Origin: an uncultured Pontibacter sp.
Lineage (GTDB): Bacteria > Bacteroidota > Bacteroidia > Cytophagales > Hymenobacteraceae
Length of the DNA stretch: 64,000 bases
Direction: 5' to 3'
Assembly (NCBI RefSeq): GCF_947495565.1
Contig: NZ_CANLZM010000005.1
Span: forward strand, 212,844-276,843
The stretch's first letter is position 1. Each line of letters starts with the position of its first letter. Under the pieces are notes generated by a model. That model made no database searches. It was not told where the DNA came from and saw only the letters and a program-made list of their open reading frames with translations. The position numbers were made by a program, and so were the translations under genes. Positions 1 to 9,038 of this stretch are shown here, one piece after another.

Positions 1-777
1 GATAGCGAGGGTGTTTCCTATAACGAGGCGCTGGCTCAGGCTCAGGCACTTGGTTTCGCGGAGGCTGACCCGACATTGGATGTAGGTGGGTATGATGCGC
101 TGCACAAAATAAGCCTGATCGCCGCACATGCCTTCGGGGCAGTAATTAAACCGGAGCAGGTGCTGCGTTGCGGTATTCAGCATATCTCTAAGCAGGATGT
201 GGCGCTGGCGCAGTCGTTGGGCGCTCGTATCAGGTTAGTGGCATCCGCCAAACTCAACAAAAATAACAAACTGGAGCTGCAGGTGCTGCCGACTTTAGTG
301 TTCCCGGACTCTGAGCTATACTTTGTGGAGGCGGAATTTAACGGAGTGCAACTGCAGGCAAAGTATGCCGGTAACCAATTTCTGAAAGGGCGGGGCGCTG
401 GCAGCCACCCGACTGGCTCTGCTGTTTGGGCCGATGTATCGGCGGCGTTGGATGGCTATAAGTATAACTACCCCAAATTCAGGTATAACGATGAGGAGCA
501 ACTAAGGTCTGTACCGCTGGAGGAGGACGACGAACTGAAAATATACTTGCGCACAACTATGCCAGAGTTTTTGCCGCAACTGCCATGGCGGGAGCTGGCT
601 ACATTCGGCTCGGATGCAAAAGTCTGTCAGTTGGTAGGCACAATATCGCGTAAAGACCTGCTGCTATACTTGCCAGCCCTTAAACAGACGATTGCTTTTA
701 TAGCACAGCTGCCATCAAACGTGTCGGCGGAGCAGTTTATAAACGCTTCTTATACCTTACTTGAGGAGGCGGCTTAG
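1..777 (+). CDS. hom: Homoserine dehydrogenase, C-terminal part (start lies before the window)
   Basis: The frame is open from base 1 to the TAG stop, so the 5' end, including the NAD(P)-binding domain, is outside the window. The visible 258 residues begin in the homoserine dehydrogenase catalytic domain: the segment around bases 61-110 carries the ADPTLDV-G-DA-HK signature with the conserved Asp and Lys. A later GRGAG-P-T-SAV block is also typical of the family. The enzyme reduces aspartate semialdehyde to homoserine, the branch to threonine and methionine, in the cytoplasm. No convincing ACT domain is needed to explain the tail. It lies near the aspartate-family genes lysC and lysA, which run convergently on the other strand. 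Confidence 0.9.
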   Translation, partial: DSEGVSYNEALAQAQALGFAEADPTLDVGGYDALHKISLIAAHAFGAVIKPEQVLRCGIQHISKQDVALAQSLGARIRLVASAKLNKNNKLELQVLPTLVFPDSELYFVEAEFNGVQLQAKYAGNQFLKGRGAGSHPTGSAVWADVSAALDGYKYNYPKFRYNDEEQLRSVPLEEDDELKIYLRTTMPEFLPQLPWRELATFGSDAKVCQLVGTISRKDLLLYLPALKQTIAFIAQLPSNVSAEQFINASYTLLEEAA

Positions 778-934
778 AATGTTTGGGAATTGTACTATAT
801 TTTAGGAATAGCTTATTTGTGAGTCCTAAAGCCGTATATATAGATATAGTAATTATACTATGTTAATTTTAAATTAATTAATTTGCAGCTATAATCAAAG
901 TCTTACCGTACAAATAATCAACTTGTTATTGATT

Positions 935-942
935 TAAATTTG
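935..942 (+). promoter_or_regulatory. Candidate -7 box (TAnnTTTG) before the propeptide-like lipoprotein
   Basis: TAAATTTG matches the Bacteroidota -7 consensus and lies 7 bases before the ATG at 950, which would make the transcript nearly leaderless. No good -33 TTG is seen at the usual spacing. The rest of the 778-949 spacer is A+T-rich with nothing else recognisable. Confidence 0.25.
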
Positions 943-949
943 TACCAAG

Positions 950-1666
950 ATGAGAAAAATAGCTATACCCTTTTTCACCTTCTTGATGGTAGCCCTGGTG
1001 CTGTCGTCTTGCAGAAATGATGGGGCAACTCCCATCCGAAATATAAAAGCTGGCCCTACGCTGCTAAGAGCGCAAGCTGGCAACGGCTCTTGTATAAACC
1101 ATACTTACTTTTATAACAACGAGCAGAAGAACCTGGGCAGTGTTTTCACGAAGCAGATTTTGGTATCCTTTGCCGCCGGCTTAAGTGCAGCAGAAGAGGC
1201 TGAAGCAGTAGCCGCTTATGGTTTTGTGAAAGGCGAAAACGGACAAATCAGCTCAAACTCGGCTTTGCTGCATAACATTGAGCTGGTAGACGGCTTAAAT
1301 TGTAAGCAGGTAGAAAAGGCAATGGAGCTGTTGGCGCAAGATCCGGCTATAACGTACGTTGCACCATATTTTATGAATGGCGACGGGCTGTTGGGTATTA
1401 GCAATGAGGCGATTGTTACGGTGCAGGAGGGAAGCAGTGATGTGTTGGCCTCACTCGCCGCTGATTACCAGGCGGAAGTGCTGATGCCGCTGAGCGGGCA
1501 AACTTACTTGCTGCGTGTAGATAAAAACTCTTCCGGAAATGCACTGGAACTAGCAAACTATCTGAAAAGCAAGGACGGAATCGCACATGCAGAGCCTGAC
1601 TTTATTGTATCGGCAGAGGTGCCGGTGGCAAGCAAGAAAAGAGGTGCCAACGGGGCTTCGCGTTAA
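950..1666 (+). CDS. Lipoprotein with two subtilase-propeptide (I9-like) repeats
   Basis: The 238-residue protein starts with a lipoprotein signal (hydrophobic stretch, lipobox LSSC, lipidated Cys about residue 21). Two similar units follow, at about residues 60-140 and 155-225. Each has a beta-alpha-beta pattern ending in 'DPAITYVAP' or 'DGIAHAEPDF', which resembles the end of subtilisin/fervidolysin N-terminal propeptides (inhibitor I9-like fold). No Asp-His-Ser protease domain follows: the gene ends and a terminator comes next. I infer a stand-alone, lipid-anchored propeptide-like protein, possibly a protease inhibitor or chaperone for an S8 protease encoded elsewhere. The assignment rests on pattern similarity only. 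Confidence 0.6.
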   Translation: MRKIAIPFFTFLMVALVLSSCRNDGATPIRNIKAGPTLLRAQAGNGSCINHTYFYNNEQKNLGSVFTKQILVSFAAGLSAAEEAEAVAAYGFVKGENGQISSNSALLHNIELVDGLNCKQVEKAMELLAQDPAITYVAPYFMNGDGLLGISNEAIVTVQEGSSDVLASLAADYQAEVLMPLSGQTYLLRVDKNSSGNALELANYLKSKDGIAHAEPDFIVSAEVPVASKKRGANGASR

Positions 1667-1681
1667 GTCCCGGTAAGTATA

Positions 1682-1717
1682 AAAAAGCCGCTTCTACTGC
1701 AGCAGAAGCGGCTTTTT
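1682..1717. terminator. Bidirectional intrinsic terminator
   Basis: A perfect 14-bp stem (1682-1695 with 1704-1717) with an 8-base loop is flanked by A-run and T-run. It serves the lipoprotein gene on the plus strand and lysA on the minus strand, which converge here. Confidence 0.9.
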
Positions 1718-1737
1718 ATACTTACAATATCAGGCAG

Positions 1738-2880
1738 CTATACGTAAAGCGCCTTTGCTTTGTCGCGCAGGTTATAGGCAGACGCCATTACCTCGCCGTA
1801 TGCTCCGGCAGTTCTGATCGCGATCAGGTCGCCACGGTTGGTCTCAGGCAGCATAACCGCTTTGCCAAAGCAGTCGCTCGACTCACAGATTGGCCCTACC
1901 ACATCGTAACGCACTTCCGGTTTCTGGCTTGTCAGGTTCTCAATTTTGTGATAAGACTGATACAGTGCCGGACGTATCAACTCGGTCATGCCGGCATCTA
2001 GAATGGCAAAGTTTGTGGTAACTCCATTCTTGATGTAAAGCACTCTTGAGATAAGCGTACCGCATTGCGCCACCAGCGACCGGCCCAGTTCGAAATGCAC
2101 CTGCTGCCCTGGCCGTAGCTCCAGAAACTGATTAAAAAGCCCGAAGTAAGCGGCAAAGTCAGGTATAGGCGTTTCGTCTGGGTTGTAGTAATCCACGCCC
2201 AGGCCACCGCCTACGTTTAAATGCTCCAACTTAATGTTATGCGCCAAGAACCATTCCTGAAACTCGTTTACGCGCGTGCACAGGTTCTTAAATACAGTCA
2301 GGTCTGTTATCTGCGACCCAATATGGAAATGGATGCCGATCAGCTCCACATGTTTCAGTTGCTGCAGCAGCTCCAATACACTGTCCAGCTCCCAGGAGTT
2401 GATACCGAACTTATTTTCTTCCAGACCAGTGGTGATATACTTATGTGTGTTGGCATTTACGTTCGGATTGATACGCAACGCCACGCGGGCAACCGTGTTT
2501 TTCTTCTCCGCCAGTTCGTTTAGCACTTCCAGCTCGTGCTTCGACTCACAGTTAAAGCAGAAAATCTCCTGCTCCAACGCATAGTTTATCTCTTCATCTG
2601 ATTTACCCACACCGGCAAATACCACCTCTTTCGGCGAAAAACCATTTGCGATGGCCGCTTTCACCTCGTTGCCGCTCACGCAGTCGGCCCCGAAACCGTG
2701 CTGGCGCATCTCGTCCAGAACAGGTTTGTTGGCATTGGCTTTTAAAGCGTAATGCACATGAAAGTTATACTTCCTAGCTTCCTGCTGTGCAGTTTGCAGC
2801 GTCTGGCGCAGCAGGTTAAGATCATATACATACAACGGAGTAGCATGTTGCTGCAGCTGCTCCGGGTTTAAATTAAGCAT
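1738..2880 (-). CDS. lysA: Diaminopimelate decarboxylase
   Basis: A PLP-dependent fold III decarboxylase converting meso-diaminopimelate to lysine, the last step of lysine synthesis. The N-terminal TIM barrel has the PLP-lysine motif HYALKANAN; later motifs include HFHIGSQI, the glycine-rich NVGGGLGVDY block, and CESSD-F-G near the end, as in LysA. The frame opens at 2910, but I choose the ATG at 2880 (MLNLNPEQ). It overlaps the lysC stop by 8 bases (ATGCTTAA), typical of translational coupling. The protein is then 380 residues. It forms an operon with lysC and ends at the shared bidirectional terminator. Confidence 0.93.
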   Translation of the reverse strand: MLNLNPEQLQQHATPLYVYDLNLLRQTLQTAQQEARKYNFHVHYALKANANKPVLDEMRQHGFGADCVSGNEVKAAIANGFSPKEVVFAGVGKSDEEINYALEQEIFCFNCESKHELEVLNELAEKKNTVARVALRINPNVNANTHKYITTGLEENKFGINSWELDSVLELLQQLKHVELIGIHFHIGSQITDLTVFKNLCTRVNEFQEWFLAHNIKLEHLNVGGGLGVDYYNPDETPIPDFAAYFGLFNQFLELRPGQQVHFELGRSLVAQCGTLISRVLYIKNGVTTNFAILDAGMTELIRPALYQSYHKIENLTSQKPEVRYDVVGPICESSDCFGKAVMLPETNRGDLIAIRTAGAYGEVMASAYNLRDKAKALYV

Positions 2881-4207
2881 TATGGGAGTCGTTTCTGTTA
2901 AAGATGCCATCGTTCAGTTTTGTTAAAGCCTCCACTTTGTCTGTTGTGCTTACCAGAAAGCTAATGTTGTTTTTGCTGCCGCCATAAGAAATCATGCGCA
3001 GCGGTATGTGCTGCAACGATTCGAAAATAGCCAGGCCGGAGCCGCTGCGCTCAGCTATAAAGTCGCCTACCACGCAAATTATACTTTGGTCCTGGTCAAT
3101 CTCCACCTGCCCAAACTCCTTCAGCTCCGCTACAATCTGGTCCAGGAACTTGTCGCTGTCAATCGTCAGGGACACAGCTACTTCGGAGGTTGTGATCATG
3201 TCGATAGGTGTTTTATACCTTTCAAACACTTCAAACACGCTGCGCAGGAAGCCATAAGCCAGCAGCATTCTGCCAGACTTAATTTTGATTGCGGTAATAC
3301 CATCTTTGGCTGCGACAGCTTTAATCTTGCCGCCCTCGGTGTTAGCGCTAATGGTGGTTCCTCTGGCTTGAGGCTCCATGGTGTTCAGCAGCTTTACCGG
3401 AATGTTCTTCTGTTTGGCTGGCTGCACGCTGCTCGGGTGCAGAATTTTAGCACCAAAGTATGCCAGCTCCGCCGCCTCGTCAAAAGACAGTTCCGCTATC
3501 GGGTAGGTGTTCTTCACGATGCGCGGATCGTTGTTGTGCATGCCGTCAATGTCGGTCCAAATCTGGATTTCCTGGGCATCAGCTGCAGCGCCAATCAGAG
3601 AGGCAGAATAATCCGATCCGCCGCGTTTCAGGTTGTCAATCTCTCCGAACGCATTGCGGCAGATGTAGCCCTGCGTGATAAAAAGCTCCACGCCAGGGTG
3701 CTTCTCCAGCTCCCTTTGCAGTTGCTTTGCGATGTATTCATTATCAGGCTCCTCGTTTTCATCAATTTTCATGAAGTTGAGGGCTGGCAAAAGCACTGAA
3801 TTCTCGCCCTGCTCCTCCAGGTAAAATTGGAAAAGCGCCGTGCTCAGCAGTTCGCCCTGCGCTAATACCGCACGCTCCTCGTGTATGGTAAAGAGGTCGA
3901 GGGTGAAAGCTGTGATATAATCGAAGTGCTGGTTAAGCAGCTCGTTTGCCTGTTTCTTTTTGTCATCGGAGGTGTAGAGTTCCTCTACCACCTGTTTATA
4001 CTTATCGTGCAGCGTCTTTATCAGCGCCTTTGCTTCGTCATGTTTATTCTGGTACAGCGTTTCAGCAATCTGTACCAACGCATTTGTAGTGCCCGACATG
4101 GCCGAAAGCACCACGATTTTAGGCTCACCATTCAGGATGAGCGAGGCTACCGCCTTCATTCTCTCAGCTGACCCCACGGAGGTACCGCCGAATTTGAGTA
4201 TTTTCAT
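2873..4207 (-). CDS. lysC: Aspartate kinase (monofunctional)
   Basis: Phosphorylates aspartate, the first committed step of the lysine/threonine/methionine pathway. The 444-residue protein starts with the KFGGTSVG nucleotide-binding motif and has the family block KRGGSDYSASL in the middle and two C-terminal ACT-like segments (about residues 300-440) expected to bind a feedback effector. No homoserine dehydrogenase domain is fused; that enzyme is encoded separately on the plus strand at the start of the window. Downstream lysA overlaps by 8 bases, so lysine supply is organised as a two-gene unit. A candidate -7 box lies 32 bases upstream of the ATG. Confidence 0.95.
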   Translation of the reverse strand: MKILKFGGTSVGSAERMKAVASLILNGEPKIVVLSAMSGTTNALVQIAETLYQNKHDEAKALIKTLHDKYKQVVEELYTSDDKKKQANELLNQHFDYITAFTLDLFTIHEERAVLAQGELLSTALFQFYLEEQGENSVLLPALNFMKIDENEEPDNEYIAKQLQRELEKHPGVELFITQGYICRNAFGEIDNLKRGGSDYSASLIGAAADAQEIQIWTDIDGMHNNDPRIVKNTYPIAELSFDEAAELAYFGAKILHPSSVQPAKQKNIPVKLLNTMEPQARGTTISANTEGGKIKAVAAKDGITAIKIKSGRMLLAYGFLRSVFEVFERYKTPIDMITTSEVAVSLTIDSDKFLDQIVAELKEFGQVEIDQDQSIICVVGDFIAERSGSGLAIFESLQHIPLRMISYGGSKNNISFLVSTTDKVEALTKLNDGIFNRNDSHNA

Positions 4208-4238
4208 TCAGGTGAAAAAAATGAGTGATGTTATACTA

Positions 4239-4246
4239 CAAAAGTA
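4239..4246 (-). promoter_or_regulatory. Candidate -7 box for lysC-lysA
   Basis: Read on the minus strand this is TACTTTTG, a match to TAnnTTTG. The transcript would start about 25 bases before the lysC ATG. No clear -33 TTG is seen. Confidence 0.35.
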
Positions 4247-4301
4247 GCAAAAAATCAGCGGAATAAGATTGATAAGGTGCAAGAGGATCAGTTCAGAACA
4301 A

Positions 4302-4329
4302 AAAAGACCGGCTAGATGGCCGGTCTTTT
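4302..4329 (-). terminator. Terminator of the T9SS-secreted protein gene
   Basis: An 11-bp perfect stem (4302-4312 with 4319-4329) with a 6-base loop, followed on the minus strand by a U-run. It lies 30 bases past the stop of the 1427-residue gene. Confidence 0.85.
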
Positions 4330-4359
4330 CTAATTTAACTACTACGTGTTGCAGTGAAG

Positions 4360-7300
4360 CTATTTTTTTATAACCTTGGCAGATTCATTTATATCGCCGC
4401 CTTTCAGCCGCAGAATATACATACCACTGCTTAGGCCTTTAAACGGAAGCTCTAAAGTATTGAAGCCTGGTTTAAGTTGAACAGTGCCTCTGTATACTTG
4501 CTGACCCTGCATATCAGAGAGCTCAACAATTGCCTCCGCAGCAGTTTTAGAGAATATTTCTGCCGTTACTTGCTGATCAAACGGGTTTGGCCATACTGCA
4601 AGGTTCTGCTCTTGCGAGGTAGTTCCGTTAGCTTGTATGAACACAATATTGCTGTAGGCAAACTCACCATCAAAATCCACTTGCTTCAGGCGGTAATAAG
4701 TGGTGCCCAAAACAGGTTCATTATCTATAAATGAGTATTGCTGTGCTTGTGTTGTTGTACCCGCGCCGGCTATTGTACCGATGGCAGAGAACGATTTTCC
4801 GTCGGCGCTACGCTCCACTACAAACTCCTTGTTGTTTTCTTCGGATGCTGTCAGCCATTTTAGCAGCACTTGCTTCTGCTGTAGCGCAGCTCTGAAGTAT
4901 ACTAGCTCTACTGGCAGTGGTACTACGGCTGGCTCTTCGCCATAAATAATCACTCTAAGCGGCGTAGTAGTTGAAACTCCTTTCTGATCAACTGTGAGTA
5001 TACTGAAATCATATATGCCTGGTATCAACGATTGTGGTGCTGATACTCTAATATTTCCGTTCTGCAGCAGCTCTGTGCCCGGAGGGAGAAGGGTACTGTT
5101 TGCCATGCTAGCACTACTAACTCCGTTTGCTTCAGGTGGTGCCGTGGACAGTTTATCTACATCAGATGCAGTCGCCAATATATCATTCACCTTGTACTGC
5201 AATTTATACTTTGGAGGTGCTATATTATAACTTGTAGGGCAATTAATGACAACTGTTGTGCTTGCGGCCGAATTGCCGCAGTTAGGAGTTGTTACCGTCC
5301 AAGTAAAGGTATAGGATCCGGAAGTCAGACCTGTTGCGGTTGTCGAGGCACTGGTTGGAGCGGTGATGGCTGCAGTTGTATTGTCGGTAGGTTTAGAAGT
5401 AATTGTCCAAACACCTGATCCGGGAGCGGGGTTACTACCTACCAAAGATACTTGTGTAGCACAAACAGGTTGGTTATTAACTACCTCTGTTACCGAGGCC
5501 GAGGCAATTGGCCCAGCGGCACTTACCTCAAGCGATACACGGTTTGCAAGATCAACTGTGCAGCTATTGCCTGTTACCCGCACATAGTATGTAGCAGTGG
5601 CTGTTGGGGTAACAGTTCTTGAAATTGTTTGCCCGTTGCCTGTAAAAGCAGTTCCAATTGCCATGTTATCAGATGCTCGACGGATTTGGTAACTAAATCC
5701 ATCGTTATTGGTGGTTATATATATTATAGCCGAACCACCAGAGCAAGTGCGGGTGGTGCTGATTGTTACGGGTTGATCGGTACGTGGCCCGGTAACAGTA
5801 TAAGTGACTTTATTCGTGTTTTCTACAGCACAGCTGGTGTTGGTTTGTGACGTGTTTACAATCCGAATGCCATACGTTGTAGTTGCGCTAACAGAAGCTA
5901 CTGTAAAGCTGATAGGTCCTGTAGTAGCCGGGCCTGTTCTTGGGTTAATGCTTCCGGAAGCAGTTGTTATCAACGCTTTTGTAGCATCATTAATTAATTC
6001 GTACCTAAAGCCAGGTTGTGCCCCACTTACTGTGATAATAGGCGATGTAGCTGCGCAGCCAGATGCAGTGCTTATAGTAACGCCATAGTTGTTTGGCGGC
6101 AGCGGGTTCACCGTCACGCTTACAGCACCTAAGTATACTTCGCAGGCTGTTCCGGTAATTTTTCGTGCTCTTACACTAAGCGTAGTGGCAGCTGTAATTG
6201 CAGTGGATGTTAACGTAATGGTACCGCCAGTGCCAATAACAGAGTTACCTGCATCTGTATAAGTAAAGTTCGGGCTTGTACCAGTGCGGGTAACTAACCT
6301 GTATGAAACACCTTGCTCTGAGTTACTGACAGAGACAGTCGCGCTACTGCCAACACATATAGTGGTGGCCGTTGGGCTTATTGCTGGAGCTGAAGATGGG
6401 GGAGTACAACTAACAATTACCGGTGTTGCTTTCGCACTTTCACATTGATCTGTTGCTTTGACAGTTGCTGTTACAGATGCCCCAGCAAACAATTCTAAAG
6501 GGGATATTCCTGATACAGTCCATTTACCATCAGAGCCAACTGTTACTGACGTAGGAAAAGGAGTGCCCTCTATGTAAAGCGTTATTTTAGCATTAGCAGG
6601 CCCTGTACCCGATATACTTGTTGCCCCTTCTACAATAGGTGCGTTAATTGTTAAGCTACTTATTGGTGTTTGAGCTGTAATGGTTACAGCTTCGGAAGAT
6701 AAGCTTTGAGTTTTATTTGGAGCCGTGGCCCTTGCTGTGATATTGCTACCAGCTTGAGCAGCTGTGCTTAGCGTGGCTGACCAAAATCCATTTTGATTTA
6801 CAGTAGGTGTGCCTGTGGTTGATAGTGGATTACCGTTAACAAACAATTGTATGGTAGTACCAACTGGCTCAGTAGATGTGCCCGCTAAATTAATTGTTGG
6901 CCCACAGTAAGTTCCTGTTATAGTTGGAGCAGTTGTTTGTGCAGTTACTGTTCGAACAGCTGAAGTGCTGGAACATTGATCAGGTACAAAAATACGTGTA
7001 TAGACCTGCTGCCCTAAAGCCAATGGCTGCTGTAGGTTAATTGTATAGGCACCAGTACTTGTAGCGGTAACCGAATTACCCACCTGAAGGTTGTTAGCAA
7101 TTAAAGTAACTAAAGCACCGGCTACTGTAGTTCCGGTAATTTGTGTGGTAGTAGGAGTTATAGGGTTAGTAGTAAGCGTCGGTGCAGTTGTATTTCCGCC
7201 CCTGTTACAGACATAGTTTGAGCGCCCAGACTCACAGCCATTTACCGTGATAGTAGCATAAATTTCTCCGTCTGGTATTTTATTTCCAGAAGAAGGATTA

Positions 7301-8643
7301 ATTGTCCCGGACGAAGCATTAGCGACAGTTATCGAATTATAGAGTGTTCTGTTAATACCGGTAGGAGTCGAAGTAACTTGATATAGGTTAAATGTTACAC
7401 TTGGATAAACAGTAGAATTTGCAGTAGTAATAGTACTACTGCCCCGGCCATTAGCTATTATAACACTTGGCGCAGGTGGTCTATTACATTCAGAGCTTAC
7501 AGTGGTTTGGCTACAGGTAGTGCTGGATTCAGCCCTTTCACCAGCTTTAGCGCTAGCTGTTATGATGCTTCCTGCAGTAAGTGTGGCATTGTTATTCAAC
7601 GTCACTGTCCAAGAAGCGCTATTATTGATACTGGTGGTACCAACAAGGCTACCTCCTGAATAAACATTTATAGTTACAGGACCAGTAGTTGCTGTTGTTG
7701 TACCACTTACTGTCCTACTTCCTGCTAGCAAAGGACCTGTGATAGTCGGGCAAGAGGTTACAAAGCCTGAGGAGTTGAGTTGACTTAAAGTGGTAGGCGG
7801 AAAAGCATTTATTAAAGCCCGCCAAGCAGCTGGTGCATCGTAGTTGTAAGCCTGAAAGTTAACACCGCCCACATCAGATACCGTACCTGTGATACCGCTT
7901 TGGGCACTGGTAATGGTTATGCCGCTCATGCGCAGTGGGGTAGAGGCTGTTATTTCTCCGTTGAAGGCTGAAATTGGAACATAAAAATCATAGAAATAAT
8001 CAGTGTTACCTCCTGAAGTAGAGGCAGCAACTGCTTTTTGCGAGTATTGTGCCACGGAGCCACTGAAAATAGTAGAGCTGCCGGTTGGAGTGTGTTTTAA
8101 AATTTGCACGGCAAAGTTTGATGCCAACAAGACTTCAAATTCAAACCCAGGGTTAGTGCCTGTCCCGTCAAATTTGTTGTTACTGTCTATCAACACGCTG
8201 TACCCTTTAGAGGCAGTTGAAGCGCCACCTAAGCGTATACGAAACATCAAATTGCTGCCATTAAAATAGGCTGAGATAGGAGATCCTGTGGAAGGAGCTA
8301 CAATTGGTGTGGCTGGAGGGGCTAAATCTGTGTGCCCGCCCGACGATCCGGTATTTAAGTCTCCTAATGGTTCTGTCAATAATGCCGGAAAAACCCTGTA
8401 AGGTATCTCACTAGAACTGGCTCCTTCATCTGTGCTTGTAGGGAAACCGCTTGCCGTACGGGAAACATAGCCGTTTCCGTCAGGGTCAAGCACTTTTGCT
8501 CCGCCTGCCGTGGCAGGACTGTAAATAATGCCCGGTGTTTGTCCGAAAGCAGAAAATGAAAGGACGGTTAAAAACAGAAGCAGTACTATACTTCTAGCAC
8601 CTGAAAACGATACATAAGTAAGCGGATGTAAATTTTTATTCAT
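4360..8643 (-). CDS. Large secreted Ig-like repeat protein with T9SS type A sorting domain
   Basis: The 1427-residue protein has a signal peptide (hydrophobic segment about 18-34, cleavage near AFGQ). An N-terminal region (about 35-290) is rich in DPDGNGYVS-type and DSNNKFDGTGTNPGFEFE segments and looks beta-rich. At least five Thr/Ser-rich Ig-like units follow, with recurrent 'TITG', 'SGTTTA' and 'ITARA' strands. Paired cysteines in CTPPSSAPAISPTATTIC-type linkers precede PKD/Ig-like modules. The last about 80 residues form a type A T9SS C-terminal domain (VWPNPF...GMYILRLK...KVIKK). I infer export by the type IX system and attachment to or release from the cell surface, with an adhesive role. 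Transcription is monocistronic: a terminator lies downstream and a 395-base spacer upstream. Confidence 0.85.
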   Translation of the reverse strand: MNKNLHPLTYVSFSGARSIVLLLFLTVLSFSAFGQTPGIIYSPATAGGAKVLDPDGNGYVSRTASGFPTSTDEGASSSEIPYRVFPALLTEPLGDLNTGSSGGHTDLAPPATPIVAPSTGSPISAYFNGSNLMFRIRLGGASTASKGYSVLIDSNNKFDGTGTNPGFEFEVLLASNFAVQILKHTPTGSSTIFSGSVAQYSQKAVAASTSGGNTDYFYDFYVPISAFNGEITASTPLRMSGITITSAQSGITGTVSDVGGVNFQAYNYDAPAAWRALINAFPPTTLSQLNSSGFVTSCPTITGPLLAGSRTVSGTTTATTGPVTINVYSGGSLVGTTSINNSASWTVTLNNNATLTAGSIITASAKAGERAESSTTCSQTTVSSECNRPPAPSVIIANGRGSSTITTANSTVYPSVTFNLYQVTSTPTGINRTLYNSITVANASSGTINPSSGNKIPDGEIYATITVNGCESGRSNYVCNRGGNTTAPTLTTNPITPTTTQITGTTVAGALVTLIANNLQVGNSVTATSTGAYTINLQQPLALGQQVYTRIFVPDQCSSTSAVRTVTAQTTAPTITGTYCGPTINLAGTSTEPVGTTIQLFVNGNPLSTTGTPTVNQNGFWSATLSTAAQAGSNITARATAPNKTQSLSSEAVTITAQTPISSLTINAPIVEGATSISGTGPANAKITLYIEGTPFPTSVTVGSDGKWTVSGISPLELFAGASVTATVKATDQCESAKATPVIVSCTPPSSAPAISPTATTICVGSSATVSVSNSEQGVSYRLVTRTGTSPNFTYTDAGNSVIGTGGTITLTSTAITAATTLSVRARKITGTACEVYLGAVSVTVNPLPPNNYGVTISTASGCAATSPIITVSGAQPGFRYELINDATKALITTASGSINPRTGPATTGPISFTVASVSATTTYGIRIVNTSQTNTSCAVENTNKVTYTVTGPRTDQPVTISTTRTCSGGSAIIYITTNNDGFSYQIRRASDNMAIGTAFTGNGQTISRTVTPTATATYYVRVTGNSCTVDLANRVSLEVSAAGPIASASVTEVVNNQPVCATQVSLVGSNPAPGSGVWTITSKPTDNTTAAITAPTSASTTATGLTSGSYTFTWTVTTPNCGNSAASTTVVINCPTSYNIAPPKYKLQYKVNDILATASDVDKLSTAPPEANGVSSASMANSTLLPPGTELLQNGNIRVSAPQSLIPGIYDFSILTVDQKGVSTTTPLRVIIYGEEPAVVPLPVELVYFRAALQQKQVLLKWLTASEENNKEFVVERSADGKSFSAIGTIAGAGTTTQAQQYSFIDNEPVLGTTYYRLKQVDFDGEFAYSNIVFIQANGTTSQEQNLAVWPNPFDQQVTAEIFSKTAAEAIVELSDMQGQQVYRGTVQLKPGFNTLELPFKGLSSGMYILRLKGGDINESAKVIKK

Positions 8644-9038
8644 ATATATTGTTTATCTTATGTTACAGGTTTAGCAAATATTGATTGATGTTATATATAA
8701 ACCAACTAGATGATGTTTATCTGAAGAAAGTCAGCAACTATAATTACAGCGAGAATATATTGATTGTACTAAATTGAGGGGCTCACGCATAAAAATTGGT
8801 ATTCAGCTACCATCAATGTTTTGCTCTACTTCAATATACTTTCCATAAAATCATGGCTAGTAATTAATTGAATCGGATTTAGAGTGGTATTGTTTCAAAA
8901 TAGTGCAAATATTAATTATAGTTACTATTGAAGTAGTTGTACTGATTTATACAAAATCAGTTACTAAAAATGTGGTAATGGTTTAATAACTGTTTGTTAA
9001 GTTTTATTGGGATTAAGCGAAAGGGAGGGGCAGAGTCA
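8644..9038. other. A+T-rich spacer of 395 bases, no gene seen
   Basis: It lies between the start of the T9SS protein gene and the stop of the KAS-like gene (both minus strand). It should hold the promoter of the T9SS gene, but I find no clean TAnnTTTG box on the minus strand. There is no terminator-like hairpin after the KAS-like gene and no plausible coding sequence. Confidence 0.6.

Noticed and set aside
3008..3799. 263-codon plus-strand ORF opposite lysC
   Set aside because: Antisense of a clear aspartate kinase.
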